64,000 nucleotides of DNA from positions 57,788 through 121,787 of the forward strand of contig CADANN010000017.1 in the NCBI GenBank assembly GCA_902789325.1, in the 5' to 3' direction. Source of the DNA: an uncultured Spirochaetaceae bacterium (GTDB taxonomy: Bacteria > Spirochaetota > Spirochaetia > Treponematales > Treponemataceae). Every line of letters begins with the position of its first letter. Within the stretch, counting starts at the first letter, position 1. Shown here in pieces: positions 15,718-24,267 of this stretch. The notes under the pieces are model-generated. The model was not told where the DNA came from. It saw only the letters and a list, made by a program, of their open reading frames with translations, and did no database searches. A program made the position numbers and the translations under genes.

Positions 15718-17046
15718 ATGTTATTTAAGCATTCGTTACAAATTTTATTTGTAACAACTTTAATTACCATTCCTCTCACAGCTTCTGTTAAACAGAAAAA
15801 TGAATCTTCAATAGATTTTGATTTTTCATATACTACTCAGATTAATGATAATCAGAACAATATTTATGAAGTAAAGCGTTCTAAAGACAATACAGATGAA
15901 ACCGAAAAGAAATTGTCAAAGCGTCAGAAAGAATTGATGAAAAAACGCGAAAAAGCACTTGCAGAAATTGAAGCCAGAAAAGCTGAAGCAGAAAGACTCG
16001 AACAGGAAGCACTTGAAGAACAGGCTCGTCTGGAAAAAGAAGCACAAGAAGCAAAAGAAAAAGCTGAACGGGAAGAATTGGAAGCAAAAGAAAAAGCTGA
16101 AAAAGAAGCTTTAGAAGCAAAGGCACAGGAAGAATTAGAAGCAAAAAAACTTGAAGAGCAGAAACTTTTAGAAGAAAAAGAAGCAGAAGAGAAACGTCGC
16201 AAAGAAGAGGAACTTGCTGCTGCAGAAGCTCAAAAGGCAGCTGAATTAGCTGCTGCTGAAGCACAAAAAAAAGAACAGGAAATGCTTCAGGCACAGATTG
16301 AAAAAGAACTCGAAAAACAAAAATCAGCATCAGAAAAAAATAAAAAAGAATACTTAAGTGACTATATGGTTTATGATATTGAAACCATAAATGATTCTGA
16401 TGACAGTGAAATATTATATAGCATAATTCCAAATCCAGATGAACGTGACGCTTCTGGAAAAACTCTTTTAATGAGAGCTGCAAAAGATGGAAATGAATGG
16501 GAACTTAAGCAGCTTCTTGATTCGAAAGCAAATGTGAATCTAAAGGATTCGGATGGTTGGACTGCTCTTATGTATGCAGTTCGATATAGTGGCAGTCTTG
16601 AATGTGTTGAAAAACTTCTTGAAGCTGGTGCAGATGTTTCTGAAAAGAACTCATATGGATTTTCAGCTTTAGTTCTTGCAGCCTGCTATAATGGAAATCC
16701 ACAGATTCTTAATAAACTTTTAGATAGTTATAAAGCAAGTGATAAAGAAGTTTTACGAGCACTTGTTTTCCTGCTTTCTGAACAGAATATTTCAGAACGT
16801 CAGCAGCTTTCAAAACTTCAGATATTTATGGATAAGGCCGTTCCGCTGAACATTCTTTTCGATGGTAAAACACCCCTTATGTATGCAGCTCAATATGGAA
16901 ACTCTACAAAAGTACTCCAGATTCTTTTAGACAATCAGTCTTCTGTAACAATGCGCTCTACCGAAGGAAAAACTGCTTTTGACTACGCAATTAAAAATAA
17001 TAATCTTGCCCACAATGAAACTTACTGGGCATTAAATAAAAAATAG
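15718..17046 (+). CDS. Coiled-coil and ankyrin-repeat protein, exported or membrane-anchored
   Basis: The start at 15718 (442 residues) fits the promoter at 15683-15711; an upstream ATG at 15679 would lie within it. An N-terminal hydrophobic stretch (about 5-20) looks like a signal peptide or anchor. Residues about 65-210 are Glu/Lys/Ala-rich coiled coil. From about residue 240, ankyrin repeats follow: GKTLLMRAAKDGNEWELKQL, DGWTALMYAVRYSG, YGFSALVLAACYNG, a less regular stretch, and GKTPLMYAAQYGN. Such proteins mediate protein contacts; the partner is unknown. The base composition of the coiled coil gives long antisense open frames that are not genes. It precedes rsmD by 7 nt. Confidence 0.75.
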   Translation: MLFKHSLQILFVTTLITIPLTASVKQKNESSIDFDFSYTTQINDNQNNIYEVKRSKDNTDETEKKLSKRQKELMKKREKALAEIEARKAEAERLEQEALEEQARLEKEAQEAKEKAEREELEAKEKAEKEALEAKAQEELEAKKLEEQKLLEEKEAEEKRRKEEELAAAEAQKAAELAAAEAQKKEQEMLQAQIEKELEKQKSASEKNKKEYLSDYMVYDIETINDSDDSEILYSIIPNPDERDASGKTLLMRAAKDGNEWELKQLLDSKANVNLKDSDGWTALMYAVRYSGSLECVEKLLEAGADVSEKNSYGFSALVLAACYNGNPQILNKLLDSYKASDKEVLRALVFLLSEQNISERQQLSKLQIFMDKAVPLNILFDGKTPLMYAAQYGNSTKVLQILLDNQSSVTMRSTEGKTAFDYAIKNNNLAHNETYWALNKK

Positions 17047-17053
17047 GTACAAC

Positions 17054-17599
17054 ATGAGAATTACTGGTGGAAAATTAAAAGGACGAATAATAAAATGCCC
17101 TGATGGTGTTATTCGTCCTGCAATGGATAGAATGCGTGAATCCGTATTTTCAATTATTGGAGATTTAAATGGGAAATCCTGGCTGGATCTTTTTTCTGGT
17201 TCAGGAACAATTGCAATTGAAGCAGTTTCTAGAGGTTCAAAAGATGTTGAACTCTGTGAAAAAGATAAAATCAAAGTTGGTACAGTATTGGAAAATGTTT
17301 CTGTAACAGAAAAAGACTGTGGTGTAAAAATCAAATGTCACTTTATGCCTGTTGAATATTTTATCAAACGCTGTAAACGTTCTTTCGATTTTATTTTCTT
17401 TGATCCACCCTTCCCTTATAAATTTCACGAACAGTTAGTTCTTCAGTGTGATCAGAATAAAATGCTTAATGAAACAGGAACAATTTTAGTACATCGTCCG
17501 GCTGAGCATTTTATGCCAGATACTATAGGCCGTTTAAAAAGAGTAGACCAAAGAATCTATGGTAGATCTATAGTTGACTTTTATAAATATGAACAGTGA
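17054..17599 (+). CDS. rsmD: 16S rRNA (guanine966-N2)-methyltransferase RsmD
   Basis: The 181-residue SAM-dependent enzyme methylates G966 of 16S rRNA. It begins MRITGGKLKGRIIKCP, the usual RsmD N terminus, then RPAMDRMRESVFSII, the SAM motif WLDLFSGSGTIAIEAVSRG and the catalytic DPPF motif (FFDPPFPY). Length is normal. AGGT lies just before the ATG. It is probably co-transcribed with the ankyrin gene 7 nt upstream and is followed by two hairpins. Confidence 0.93.
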   Translation: MRITGGKLKGRIIKCPDGVIRPAMDRMRESVFSIIGDLNGKSWLDLFSGSGTIAIEAVSRGSKDVELCEKDKIKVGTVLENVSVTEKDCGVKIKCHFMPVEYFIKRCKRSFDFIFFDPPFPYKFHEQLVLQCDQNKMLNETGTILVHRPAEHFMPDTIGRLKRVDQRIYGRSIVDFYKYEQ

Positions 17600-17609
17600 A
17601 ATACGAATA

Positions 17610-17680
17610 TGTCAAGGCACGCTTACGCTTAAAGCCTTGACACATTCGTTTTGCAGCTTGATTTATTATTATCAAGCTGC
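17610..17680. terminator. Two tandem hairpins after rsmD
   Basis: The first stem is TGTCAAGGC (17610-17618) with GCCTTGACA (17634-17642). The second is GCAGCTTGAT (17653-17662) with ATCAAGCTGC (17671-17680). Four T residues follow the first. They probably end the ankyrin-rsmD transcript. The first also has TGTCA/TGACA ends like the dispersed repeats. The remaining DNA to 17775 is AT-rich with no gene seen. Confidence 0.55.
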
Positions 17681-17775
17681 AATCGATAGTAGATTTTTAT
17701 ACATATAAAAAATAGATTTATTATATAATCAACTACTGAGATTTACCTAACTTTTACGATTTTCTCATTCTTTCT

Positions 17776-17803
17776 TTGACATATATAAATAATATGATAT
17801 AAT
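17776..17803 (+). promoter_or_regulatory. Strong sigma70-type promoter
   Basis: TTGACA (17776-17781), a 16-bp spacer and TATAAT (17798-17803): both hexamers match the consensus. Transcription should start near 17810, 16 nt before the ATG at 17826. Confidence 0.8.
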
Positions 17804-17825
17804 TGATGTATAAATTTTTGAAATT

Positions 17826-18182
17826 ATGAATGATAGAAAAAGTTTAGAACAAAAATTCACGGACGCAGTTCAAGAGCAGAAAATACCTGATGGCTTTATA
17901 AAAGTCACTGATAATCCTGTAAATGGCCTTAGTTCTGAACAAAAGGTTATTCTAAACAGAAAAGCTAACATAATGTTCAATAATGGAAACATAGAAGACG
18001 CCAGAAGAATCTATATTACAACAGGTTATTCTGATGGGCTTACCCGAGTCGGTGACTATTATATGAACAAAAATGAAGGCTTAAAAGCTCTAAAAGCTTA
18101 CTATCTTGCACATAATAAGAGAGATGCTGAGCCTATTTACGAAAATCTGGCGAAGGTTATTTCCACATTAATTAAAGATTGA
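17826..18182 (+). CDS. Small conserved helical protein, function unknown
   Basis: The 118-residue soluble protein has no signal peptide. Residues about 40-112 look like two or three TPR-like helix pairs (ANIMFNNGNIEDARRIYITT and later EGLKALKAYYLAHNKRD). No catalytic motif is visible. It follows a consensus promoter but has no Shine-Dalgarno sequence in its 16-nt leader. The TPR gene starts 18 nt downstream and is likely in the same operon. A role as an adaptor with the TPR protein is inference. Confidence 0.65.
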   Translation: MNDRKSLEQKFTDAVQEQKIPDGFIKVTDNPVNGLSSEQKVILNRKANIMFNNGNIEDARRIYITTGYSDGLTRVGDYYMNKNEGLKALKAYYLAHNKRDAEPIYENLAKVISTLIKD

Positions 18183-18200
18183 CAGAATGGAGTTTAAAAA

Positions 18201-19364
18201 ATGGATAAGTTCAATCAGTCAGAAGACATCATAATGCCAGAGACATTTACACCTGCTTCAACAGCTGAAAACAAACCTGATGAAATAACAAACAAAATAT
18301 CCGACCTTTCAAAAAAAGGATATCAGCTTATCAAAGAAAATGATATTGCTGGAGCTAAACAGGCTTTTAATGAAATTCTTCAGATTGAGGAAAACAATAA
18401 TTACGCTCTTGTTGGTCTGGGTGACACAGAAAGAAAATTAAATCATTTTAATGATGCAATTAATTATTACAAAAAATGTCTTGAGTACTACCCTGCAAAT
18501 AACTATGCATTGTTCGGACTTGCAGACTGTTACAAAGCCTTAAATCAATTTGCAAAAGCAATTGATATCTGGCAGCAGTATCTTGTTCACGATGATAAAA
18601 ACATCACTGTAATCACACGTGTTGCAGATGCTTACCGCAAGATTCATGATTTCAGAAAATCAAAGGACTTATATCTTAAAGTTCTTGAAATGGAAAAGGA
18701 CAATGCTTATGCTCTCATTGGTCTTGGACATTTAAACTACGACTTTAAGGAATATAAAGAAGCTCTTTATTACTGGACTCGTATTTACGAATTGAATAGC
18801 AAGGATACTGTAGATATTCGTGTTCTTACTGCAATTGGTAACTGTCACAGAAAACTTAAGACCTTTGAAGAAGGAACAAAATTCTTTGAAATGGCACTTG
18901 AAAGAGAGCCTGCAAACTTTTATGCCCTCTTTGGTCTTGCAGACTGCTATCGAGGAATGAACCAGCAGTTCAAATCTGTTTTCTATTGGAATAAGATTCT
19001 TGAAATCGATCCTAAAAACAAAGTAATTCTTACACGTGCTGGTGATGCTTACCGTACAACTGGTAATTATGCTGAAGCAAAGAATTATTACAATAAGGCT
19101 TTAGAGATTGACTTCGACATTTATGCCGCAATTGGTCTTGCTCTTATCTGTAAAGGTGAAGGAAATAATGAAGAAGCCGCTAAGCGTTTTGAAAATCTTA
19201 TAAAGAATGATCCACGCAACGGCCGCCTTTATGTAGACCTTGCAGAATGTTATGTTGCAATGGGGCGCAAACAGGATGCAATTAAAGTTCTTAGCGACTA
19301 CATGAAGATGGACAGCAGAAACTCTGCTGTTCGCAATACTCTTGATAAACTCCAGAGAAACTAA
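18201..19364 (+). CDS. Tetratricopeptide-repeat protein
   Basis: The 387-residue soluble protein consists of about nine TPR units from residue 30 on, with typical signatures such as NNYALVGLGDTERKLNHFND, PANNYALFGLADCYKALNQF and FYALFGLADCYRGMNQQ. No signal peptide or enzymatic domain is present. GGAG lies 8 nt before the ATG. TPR scaffolds bind other proteins; the partner here is unknown. It lies downstream of the small helical protein and just before rlmN (13-nt gap), suggesting one transcript. Confidence 0.85.
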   Translation: MDKFNQSEDIIMPETFTPASTAENKPDEITNKISDLSKKGYQLIKENDIAGAKQAFNEILQIEENNNYALVGLGDTERKLNHFNDAINYYKKCLEYYPANNYALFGLADCYKALNQFAKAIDIWQQYLVHDDKNITVITRVADAYRKIHDFRKSKDLYLKVLEMEKDNAYALIGLGHLNYDFKEYKEALYYWTRIYELNSKDTVDIRVLTAIGNCHRKLKTFEEGTKFFEMALEREPANFYALFGLADCYRGMNQQFKSVFYWNKILEIDPKNKVILTRAGDAYRTTGNYAEAKNYYNKALEIDFDIYAAIGLALICKGEGNNEEAAKRFENLIKNDPRNGRLYVDLAECYVAMGRKQDAIKVLSDYMKMDSRNSAVRNTLDKLQRN

Positions 19365-19377
19365 TAAGATTCATTTT

Positions 19378-20397
19378 ATGAATCAGATTGTTTTGACAGG
19401 ATTACTCCCCACTGAAATTTGTGAGAAACTTGAATTATCACAAAAATTCCGGGGAGTTCAAATTTTTAAATGGATTGGTAATGGCGTAACAGATTTTGAT
19501 GCCATGACTAATCTTAGTGCCGACCTTAGAAATTCACTAAAAGAAAAAGCCCTTCTCCGCTCTTCTCAAATAAGTAATGTATTAAAAGATCCTGACGGAA
19601 CAATTAAACTGCAGATTACTTTGCATGACGGTAATGCTGTTGAAACTGTTTTATTAACTGATAAAGAAGGCCGAAAGACAGCTTGTGTTTCCTGTCAGGC
19701 AGGTTGTGCAATGAAGTGTGCTTTCTGTCAGACTGGAACACTTGGATTATCGCGAAATCTTGAAGCAAGTGAAATTGTTGAAGAATTCCTATTCCTGGAA
19801 AGTATTGCAGGTAAGCTCGACAATATCGTATTTATGGGCATGGGTGAACCAATGCAAAACCTTGGCGCAATTAGACGTGCTATTGAAATATTGTGTAATA
19901 AAGATGGACGTGCTCTCTCTTCAAAAAGAATTACACTTTCAACTTGTGGAATTGTAAAAGGAATTTATGATTTAGCAGATAATGGTCCATCAATCAGACT
20001 TGCAGTTTCTCTTACAACCGCTAATGAAGAACTAAGAAAAGAACTTATGCCTGTAGCCCAGGGAGACGCTAATTCCTTGAGTGAACTGCGTAAAGCAATA
20101 GATTATTATGCTCAAAAATCCGGCAAGAGAGTGACTCTGGAAGCTGCACTTTTACATGAAAAAAATACTGATGAAGAAAGTGCTCAAAACATGATTAATT
20201 TTGCAAAAGGAATAGATGTAAATATCAATCTTATTCCATGGAATCCTGTTGCAACTTTGCCCTTTGAAGAACCATCAAAAAATGAAGTCAGTAGATTTGT
20301 AACAAGACTCGAAAAAGCAGGCTTAAACGTTACTTTAAGAACCAGACGAGGAAGAAAAATCGGAGGAGCCTGCGGCCAGTTGGGAAAAAGAATTTGA
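19378..20397 (+). CDS. rlmN: Dual-specificity RNA methyltransferase RlmN
   Basis: RlmN is a radical SAM enzyme that makes 2-methyladenosine at A2503 of 23S rRNA and A37 of some tRNAs. I chose the ATG at 19378 (339 residues); an in-frame TTG at 19342 would overlap the TPR gene. The [4Fe-4S] motif is CAMKCAFC, followed by the SAM-site motif GMGEPM. The two methyl-carrying cysteines are in CVSCQAG and GGACGQL near the C terminus. Length is normal. No Shine-Dalgarno is obvious, in keeping with read-through from the TPR gene. Its last codons contain the -35 box of the sugar operon. Confidence 0.94.
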   Translation: MNQIVLTGLLPTEICEKLELSQKFRGVQIFKWIGNGVTDFDAMTNLSADLRNSLKEKALLRSSQISNVLKDPDGTIKLQITLHDGNAVETVLLTDKEGRKTACVSCQAGCAMKCAFCQTGTLGLSRNLEASEIVEEFLFLESIAGKLDNIVFMGMGEPMQNLGAIRRAIEILCNKDGRALSSKRITLSTCGIVKGIYDLADNGPSIRLAVSLTTANEELRKELMPVAQGDANSLSELRKAIDYYAQKSGKRVTLEAALLHEKNTDEESAQNMINFAKGIDVNINLIPWNPVATLPFEEPSKNEVSRFVTRLEKAGLNVTLRTRRGRKIGGACGQLGKRI

Positions 20398-20421
20398 CAA
20401 ATCTTTAATCTATGATATGAT
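20394..20421 (+). promoter_or_regulatory. Promoter of the GH36 sugar operon
   Basis: TTGACA (20394-20399) overlaps the rlmN stop, followed by a 16-bp spacer and TATGAT (20416-20421). The -10 box is overlapped by the palindrome described at 20417-20450. Confidence 0.75.
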
Positions 20422-20450
20422 AGTATCATACTGATAGCGTTACTATCAGT
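20417..20450. promoter_or_regulatory. Palindromic operator, probably for the operon's TetR regulator
   Basis: Two inverted repeats lie side by side: ATGATA-G-TATCAT (20417-20429), which covers the -10 box, and ACTGATAG-CGTTA-CTATCAGT (20430-20450). They share the half-site TGATA(G)/(C)TATCA. Position and symmetry suit a repressor. The TetR gene at 23605 in the same operon is the obvious candidate; this is inference. Confidence 0.65.
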
Positions 20451-20476
20451 AATTCATATCTATAGAGGATGAGTCA

Positions 20477-22069
20477 ATGAAAACATATACAGTTCATCAA
20501 GACTATATTGCTAAGGAAAATTCTATAATTGATGTTATACATCTTGATGATTTTGTAGATGTTCAAAAATATCGTGTAGACAACGCCTGCATTAATAATG
20601 GCGGCTGGCAGAGCTGGAATCCTTGTACGGAAACTTTTCCAGGAAAAAAACAGCTTCCACTCACCTGCTATGGAATTAAACAATGGAATGCTTATCTCGT
20701 ATTTCCAGAATCAAAATACAAAACATCTAAAAATATAATTCTTGGTCAATTTGTTTCATATTTGAGATGGAATAATTTCTATCTGATTTTTGCATCAATT
20801 GGAAATGTTTCCGGTACACTTCCTCCTGTTCAGTTTATTTTTAATCGTAAAGAAAACACTGTAAGTATTGAAATCTGCGATAAAGGTAATGAATGGAAAA
20901 GTGGAGATGTAACTGGAAGGATAGAAATATTTACAGCAGACTCTTATTTCGAAGCTCGCGAAAAATTATTATCAGTTTTTGGCAATCAGCATTTTGATTC
21001 GGTATCACATCTTGGAAATAATCCTGGTGGTTGGGAAAGCTGGTATAATCACTATGCAAATATAAATCTAGAACTTGTAAGCGAAGATCTTAATAAACTT
21101 ATATCAACTGAAAATATAATCAGCAAAGGAAATTATAGTTCTCGTATTTTCCAGATTGATGATGGCTGGGAAAAAGCCCTTGGTGACTGGCAGATCCGTA
21201 AAGACCGTTTCAAAGACGGTTTTACAGGCCTTACTGAAAAAATCGAAAATGAAAATTATATTCCTGGCCTTTGGATTGCGCCTTTTATAATTGACTCAAG
21301 AAGTGAAACTGCTACTGCTCATCCAGACTGGCTTTTGAAAGATGAAAATGGAAATCTTGTACCTGCAGGATATAATCCTCTTTGGGGAAAAGACGGAACT
21401 TTTTACTGCCTTGATTTAAGTCGTGATGAAGTAATTGATCATCTTGATAAAATTATTGATACAGCAATTAATGAATGGGGCTTCAGATATCTTAAACTTG
21501 ATTTTTTGTATGCCGGAATGCTCTATGGTAATTATTTCCAGAAAACAGCTTCATATAAAATTTATTCTAGAGCCATAAAAACTCTTACAGCTCGTAAAAT
21601 CTCAAATAATGGTAAACCTGTTGCTTATCTTGGGTGCGGAGTTCCATTTGAACTTTCATTTAAATATCTTCCGCTTTCAAGAATTGGCTGCGATACATAT
21701 GAAAAATGGACCAATCCACTGCTCAGATTCATTCATTGGAATGGAAGAAATGAAGCCTGGCTTAATGTAAAAGATACTCTCGGTCACGCAATGTGGGATG
21801 GAATTATTTTTAAGAATGATCCTGATGTTGTATTTATCCGTGAAGAAAATTGTACTTTAACTGATGAACAGAAATATTTGATTGCAGGAGTTGGAGAATT
21901 ATTCGGAAGTCAGTTTATGTATTCAGATGATCCAGGAAAGGCTGGAGAATATGAAACTATAAAACTGAAGAATTTGGAATTACTCAGATTGCAGAAGATT
22001 ATTACGAAATCTATTCAAAATCTGGAAAATATAAAGGAAGCATTGATATGGGAAAAAATCCAATGCTGA
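20477..22069 (+). CDS. GH36-type alpha-galactosidase
   Basis: The 530-residue enzyme is a melibiase-like retaining glycosidase that should release alpha-galactose from oligosaccharides in the cytoplasm (no signal peptide). The N-terminal beta domain holds the WQSWNP segment. The TIM barrel shows FQIDDGWEKALGDW (about 225-238), PGLWIAPFI, HPDWLL, and RYLKLDFLYAG, where the Asp in KLDF is the usual nucleophile. A later RIGCDTYEKW segment should carry the acid/base Asp (GCD). It is shorter than many GH36 proteins (about 700 aa). It is first in an operon with a GT-B-like protein, TetR and a GPH symporter. AGAGGAT precedes the ATG. The exact sugar is not proven. Confidence 0.8.
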   Translation: MKTYTVHQDYIAKENSIIDVIHLDDFVDVQKYRVDNACINNGGWQSWNPCTETFPGKKQLPLTCYGIKQWNAYLVFPESKYKTSKNIILGQFVSYLRWNNFYLIFASIGNVSGTLPPVQFIFNRKENTVSIEICDKGNEWKSGDVTGRIEIFTADSYFEAREKLLSVFGNQHFDSVSHLGNNPGGWESWYNHYANINLELVSEDLNKLISTENIISKGNYSSRIFQIDDGWEKALGDWQIRKDRFKDGFTGLTEKIENENYIPGLWIAPFIIDSRSETATAHPDWLLKDENGNLVPAGYNPLWGKDGTFYCLDLSRDEVIDHLDKIIDTAINEWGFRYLKLDFLYAGMLYGNYFQKTASYKIYSRAIKTLTARKISNNGKPVAYLGCGVPFELSFKYLPLSRIGCDTYEKWTNPLLRFIHWNGRNEAWLNVKDTLGHAMWDGIIFKNDPDVVFIREENCTLTDEQKYLIAGVGELFGSQFMYSDDPGKAGEYETIKLKNLELLRLQKIITKSIQNLENIKEALIWEKIQC

Positions 22070-22089
22070 AAATTGAAGAGGTAAAATAA

Positions 22090-23580
22090 ATGGAAATCTT
22101 TGGAAACGAAATAAAAAGCAGTGTATATAACAAAGCCGTAAAAACACAGAAGAAATTTATCCGTAAATTTGGAGATGACAGAAAGGCTGAATATCATCTT
22201 GAATTGAAAGACAATGATGTTATTACACCACCTTTTGGTTGTAAAGTTATTGTTACAAATCCATCTGCTGAAGAAGATTCATTTGAGAAAAATCTTCCAG
22301 AAAAACCAATGATTATTGGAAACATCCGAATGGGTTTTGGCCATTACAGAATTTCAATGGCAATGGCAAGTGCTGCAAAAGCTCTTGGCTACACTCCCCT
22401 CTGGATGGATTTGAATTCTTTTCCGGAAACAACTTGTACAAAAATCATTTATTATCAGAATAACCTTTATTCTACTGGTTCACGTCTTTCTCAGAAATCT
22501 CATTTATTCAACAAACTCTTTTGGGAGCCAATGAATTATGAAGGATTTAAAAAGCTTTCGTATAATGTTGGTGATCAGCTAACTGCAGAACTTATGACTC
22601 CTTTATTCCGTGAAATACCAGCTCAAACTCCATTTATTGCAACTCATGTATGGCCAAGCCAGGCTGCAATTCATGCTGGTATGAAAAACGTTGTTAACGC
22701 AATTCCAGATAACTGGCCTATGGCTTTGCATTTAAGTGAAGGCGCAATTCATACTGTTCAGACATACAACACTTACTGGGGCTATCGTATGCTCAATGGT
22801 TTTGAAGAAGGTAAGATTTTGAATCCAATGGGTGATTCAGATATTATCTGGACAGGTCACTATATTGATCATGAACTTGTAAGCAATATTGAAGCAGACT
22901 GTGCAAACAGAATTGCACGAGCAAAAGATGGTAAACCAATCCGTTTCCTTTTTACAATTGGAGGTGCTGGAGCTCAGGGAGAATTCTTTGCAGCAATTAT
23001 AAAAACACTTCTTCCATATGTAAAAAAGAATAAGGCTTGTATTTATCTTAACTGTGGCGACTATGAAAATGTATGGACTATGCTTCAGAATATGATTCCA
23101 GAATTTGCTGATGGGTCTCTTCCTGTAACTACTCATTTTAATGACTGGAAAGCAGAACTTGATTTTGCAAACAGCGCAATCGAAGGTCTTGAAACTGAAT
23201 GTGGTTGTGGAATTCATGCCTTCTGTAATAAAGATATTTTTGGAGCTGTATATATCACTAACCTTTTAATGCGTGCCAGTGATGTGCTCATTACAAAACC
23301 AAGTGAACTTGCATTCTATCCTGTTCCAAAATTATTCATACGAAGAATTGGTGGACATGAAATGTGGGGTGCAATTCACTCTGCAGAACTTGGAGATGGA
23401 ACTCAGGAATGTGAGACTCCTGAATATGCAAGTGCTGTAGTAAAAATGCTTATTGAACAGCCTGGTTTGATTGAAGGAATGTGTAATTCAATTATCAATC
23501 AGAAAAAAATTGGAACTTATGATGGAGCATATAAAGCAGTAAAAATTGCCGCAGGAGAAATCCACGGTCATAATTTATAA
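22090..23580 (+). CDS. GT-B-like protein in a sugar operon, function unknown
   Basis: I do not recognise a named family for this 496-residue soluble protein. A central MIIGNIRMGFGHYRISMAMA-type segment resembles the first glycine-rich loop of GT-B glycosyltransferases such as MurG or the diacylglycerol glycosyltransferases. The C-terminal half has FLFTIGGAGAQGEFF and, further on, DVLITKPSELAFYPVPKLF, which resembles their donor-binding region. Conserved-looking Cys/His residues (ETECGCGIHAFCNK) are unusual. The position between an alpha-galactosidase and a sugar symporter points to carbohydrate chemistry: a glycosyltransferase or a phosphorylase-like enzyme. It lies 20 nt after the GH36 stop. 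Confidence 0.6.
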   Translation: MEIFGNEIKSSVYNKAVKTQKKFIRKFGDDRKAEYHLELKDNDVITPPFGCKVIVTNPSAEEDSFEKNLPEKPMIIGNIRMGFGHYRISMAMASAAKALGYTPLWMDLNSFPETTCTKIIYYQNNLYSTGSRLSQKSHLFNKLFWEPMNYEGFKKLSYNVGDQLTAELMTPLFREIPAQTPFIATHVWPSQAAIHAGMKNVVNAIPDNWPMALHLSEGAIHTVQTYNTYWGYRMLNGFEEGKILNPMGDSDIIWTGHYIDHELVSNIEADCANRIARAKDGKPIRFLFTIGGAGAQGEFFAAIIKTLLPYVKKNKACIYLNCGDYENVWTMLQNMIPEFADGSLPVTTHFNDWKAELDFANSAIEGLETECGCGIHAFCNKDIFGAVYITNLLMRASDVLITKPSELAFYPVPKLFIRRIGGHEMWGAIHSAELGDGTQECETPEYASAVVKMLIEQPGLIEGMCNSIINQKKIGTYDGAYKAVKIAAGEIHGHNL

Positions 23581-23604
23581 TAATTTAAAAAACTAGGAGG
23601 AAAA

Positions 23605-24267
23605 ATGACAGCACAGGAAAAACTAGCAGAAGAACGCGATGGGCAAAAAAATGCCCGCATTGAACGCATTCTTCTTGCAGCATTTTCTCTTTTTTCGCAT
23701 AACGGCTTTGATGCAATTGCAATGACAGATATTGCAAAAGATGCTGAAATTGGCGTTGCTTCACTCTACCGTTATTTTGCAACAAAAGATGAAATTGCAA
23801 TCCGAACTGCAATGTGGGCGTGGGAAAATCAGAAAAAAATGATACTTCCTATTCTTGATGATTCAGGATATTACAACAAAACAGGTTTAGATCAACTTTC
23901 AGAAATCTTTGAACTTTTCTGTAAGTTATATCAGACTGTACCTGATTTCTTCCGCTACATTTATTTTTTTGATGCTTATATAGTTTGTCAAAAAATAGAT
24001 CCAGAGCGTTTACTGCCATATCAGGAAGTTATTCAATCAGTTCAAACAATAATTGGTAATGCAATTCATAAAGGTATAGAAGATGGTTCTATTTCAAGTG
24101 AATATAAAGGAAATGAAAAACAACTTTACTATTCTTTAATGCATACCTTTTTCTCAGCTTCTCAAAAGCTCAGTCTTAGTGCAAAAATGCTAAAAATGGA
24201 TGAAATGAATAATGATGTTCAGCAGCTCAAACTTTTGAGCAAAGTATTAATAGGAGGCTTAAAATGA
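23605..24267 (+). CDS. TetR/AcrR-family transcriptional regulator
   Basis: The 220-residue protein has an N-terminal helix-turn-helix domain (about 15-65) with RIERILLAAFSLFSHNGFDA, TDIAKDAEIGVASLYRYFAT and KDEI, the TetR signature. The C-terminal about 150 residues form the ligand domain, with aromatic residues that could line a pocket. It probably represses its own operon through the palindromes at 20417-20450, with a sugar or sugar derivative as inducer (inference). AGGAGG precedes the ATG. The next gene (symporter) overlaps by 4 bp (ATGA). Confidence 0.9.
   Translation: MTAQEKLAEERDGQKNARIERILLAAFSLFSHNGFDAIAMTDIAKDAEIGVASLYRYFATKDEIAIRTAMWAWENQKKMILPILDDSGYYNKTGLDQLSEIFELFCKLYQTVPDFFRYIYFFDAYIVCQKIDPERLLPYQEVIQSVQTIIGNAIHKGIEDGSISSEYKGNEKQLYYSLMHTFFSASQKLSLSAKMLKMDEMNNDVQQLKLLSKVLIGGLK

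Noticed and set aside
15881..16483. 200-residue minus-strand open frame opposite the coiled coil
   Set aside because: Leu/Phe-rich mirror of the Glu/Lys-rich repeats on the plus strand; no start signal or family.
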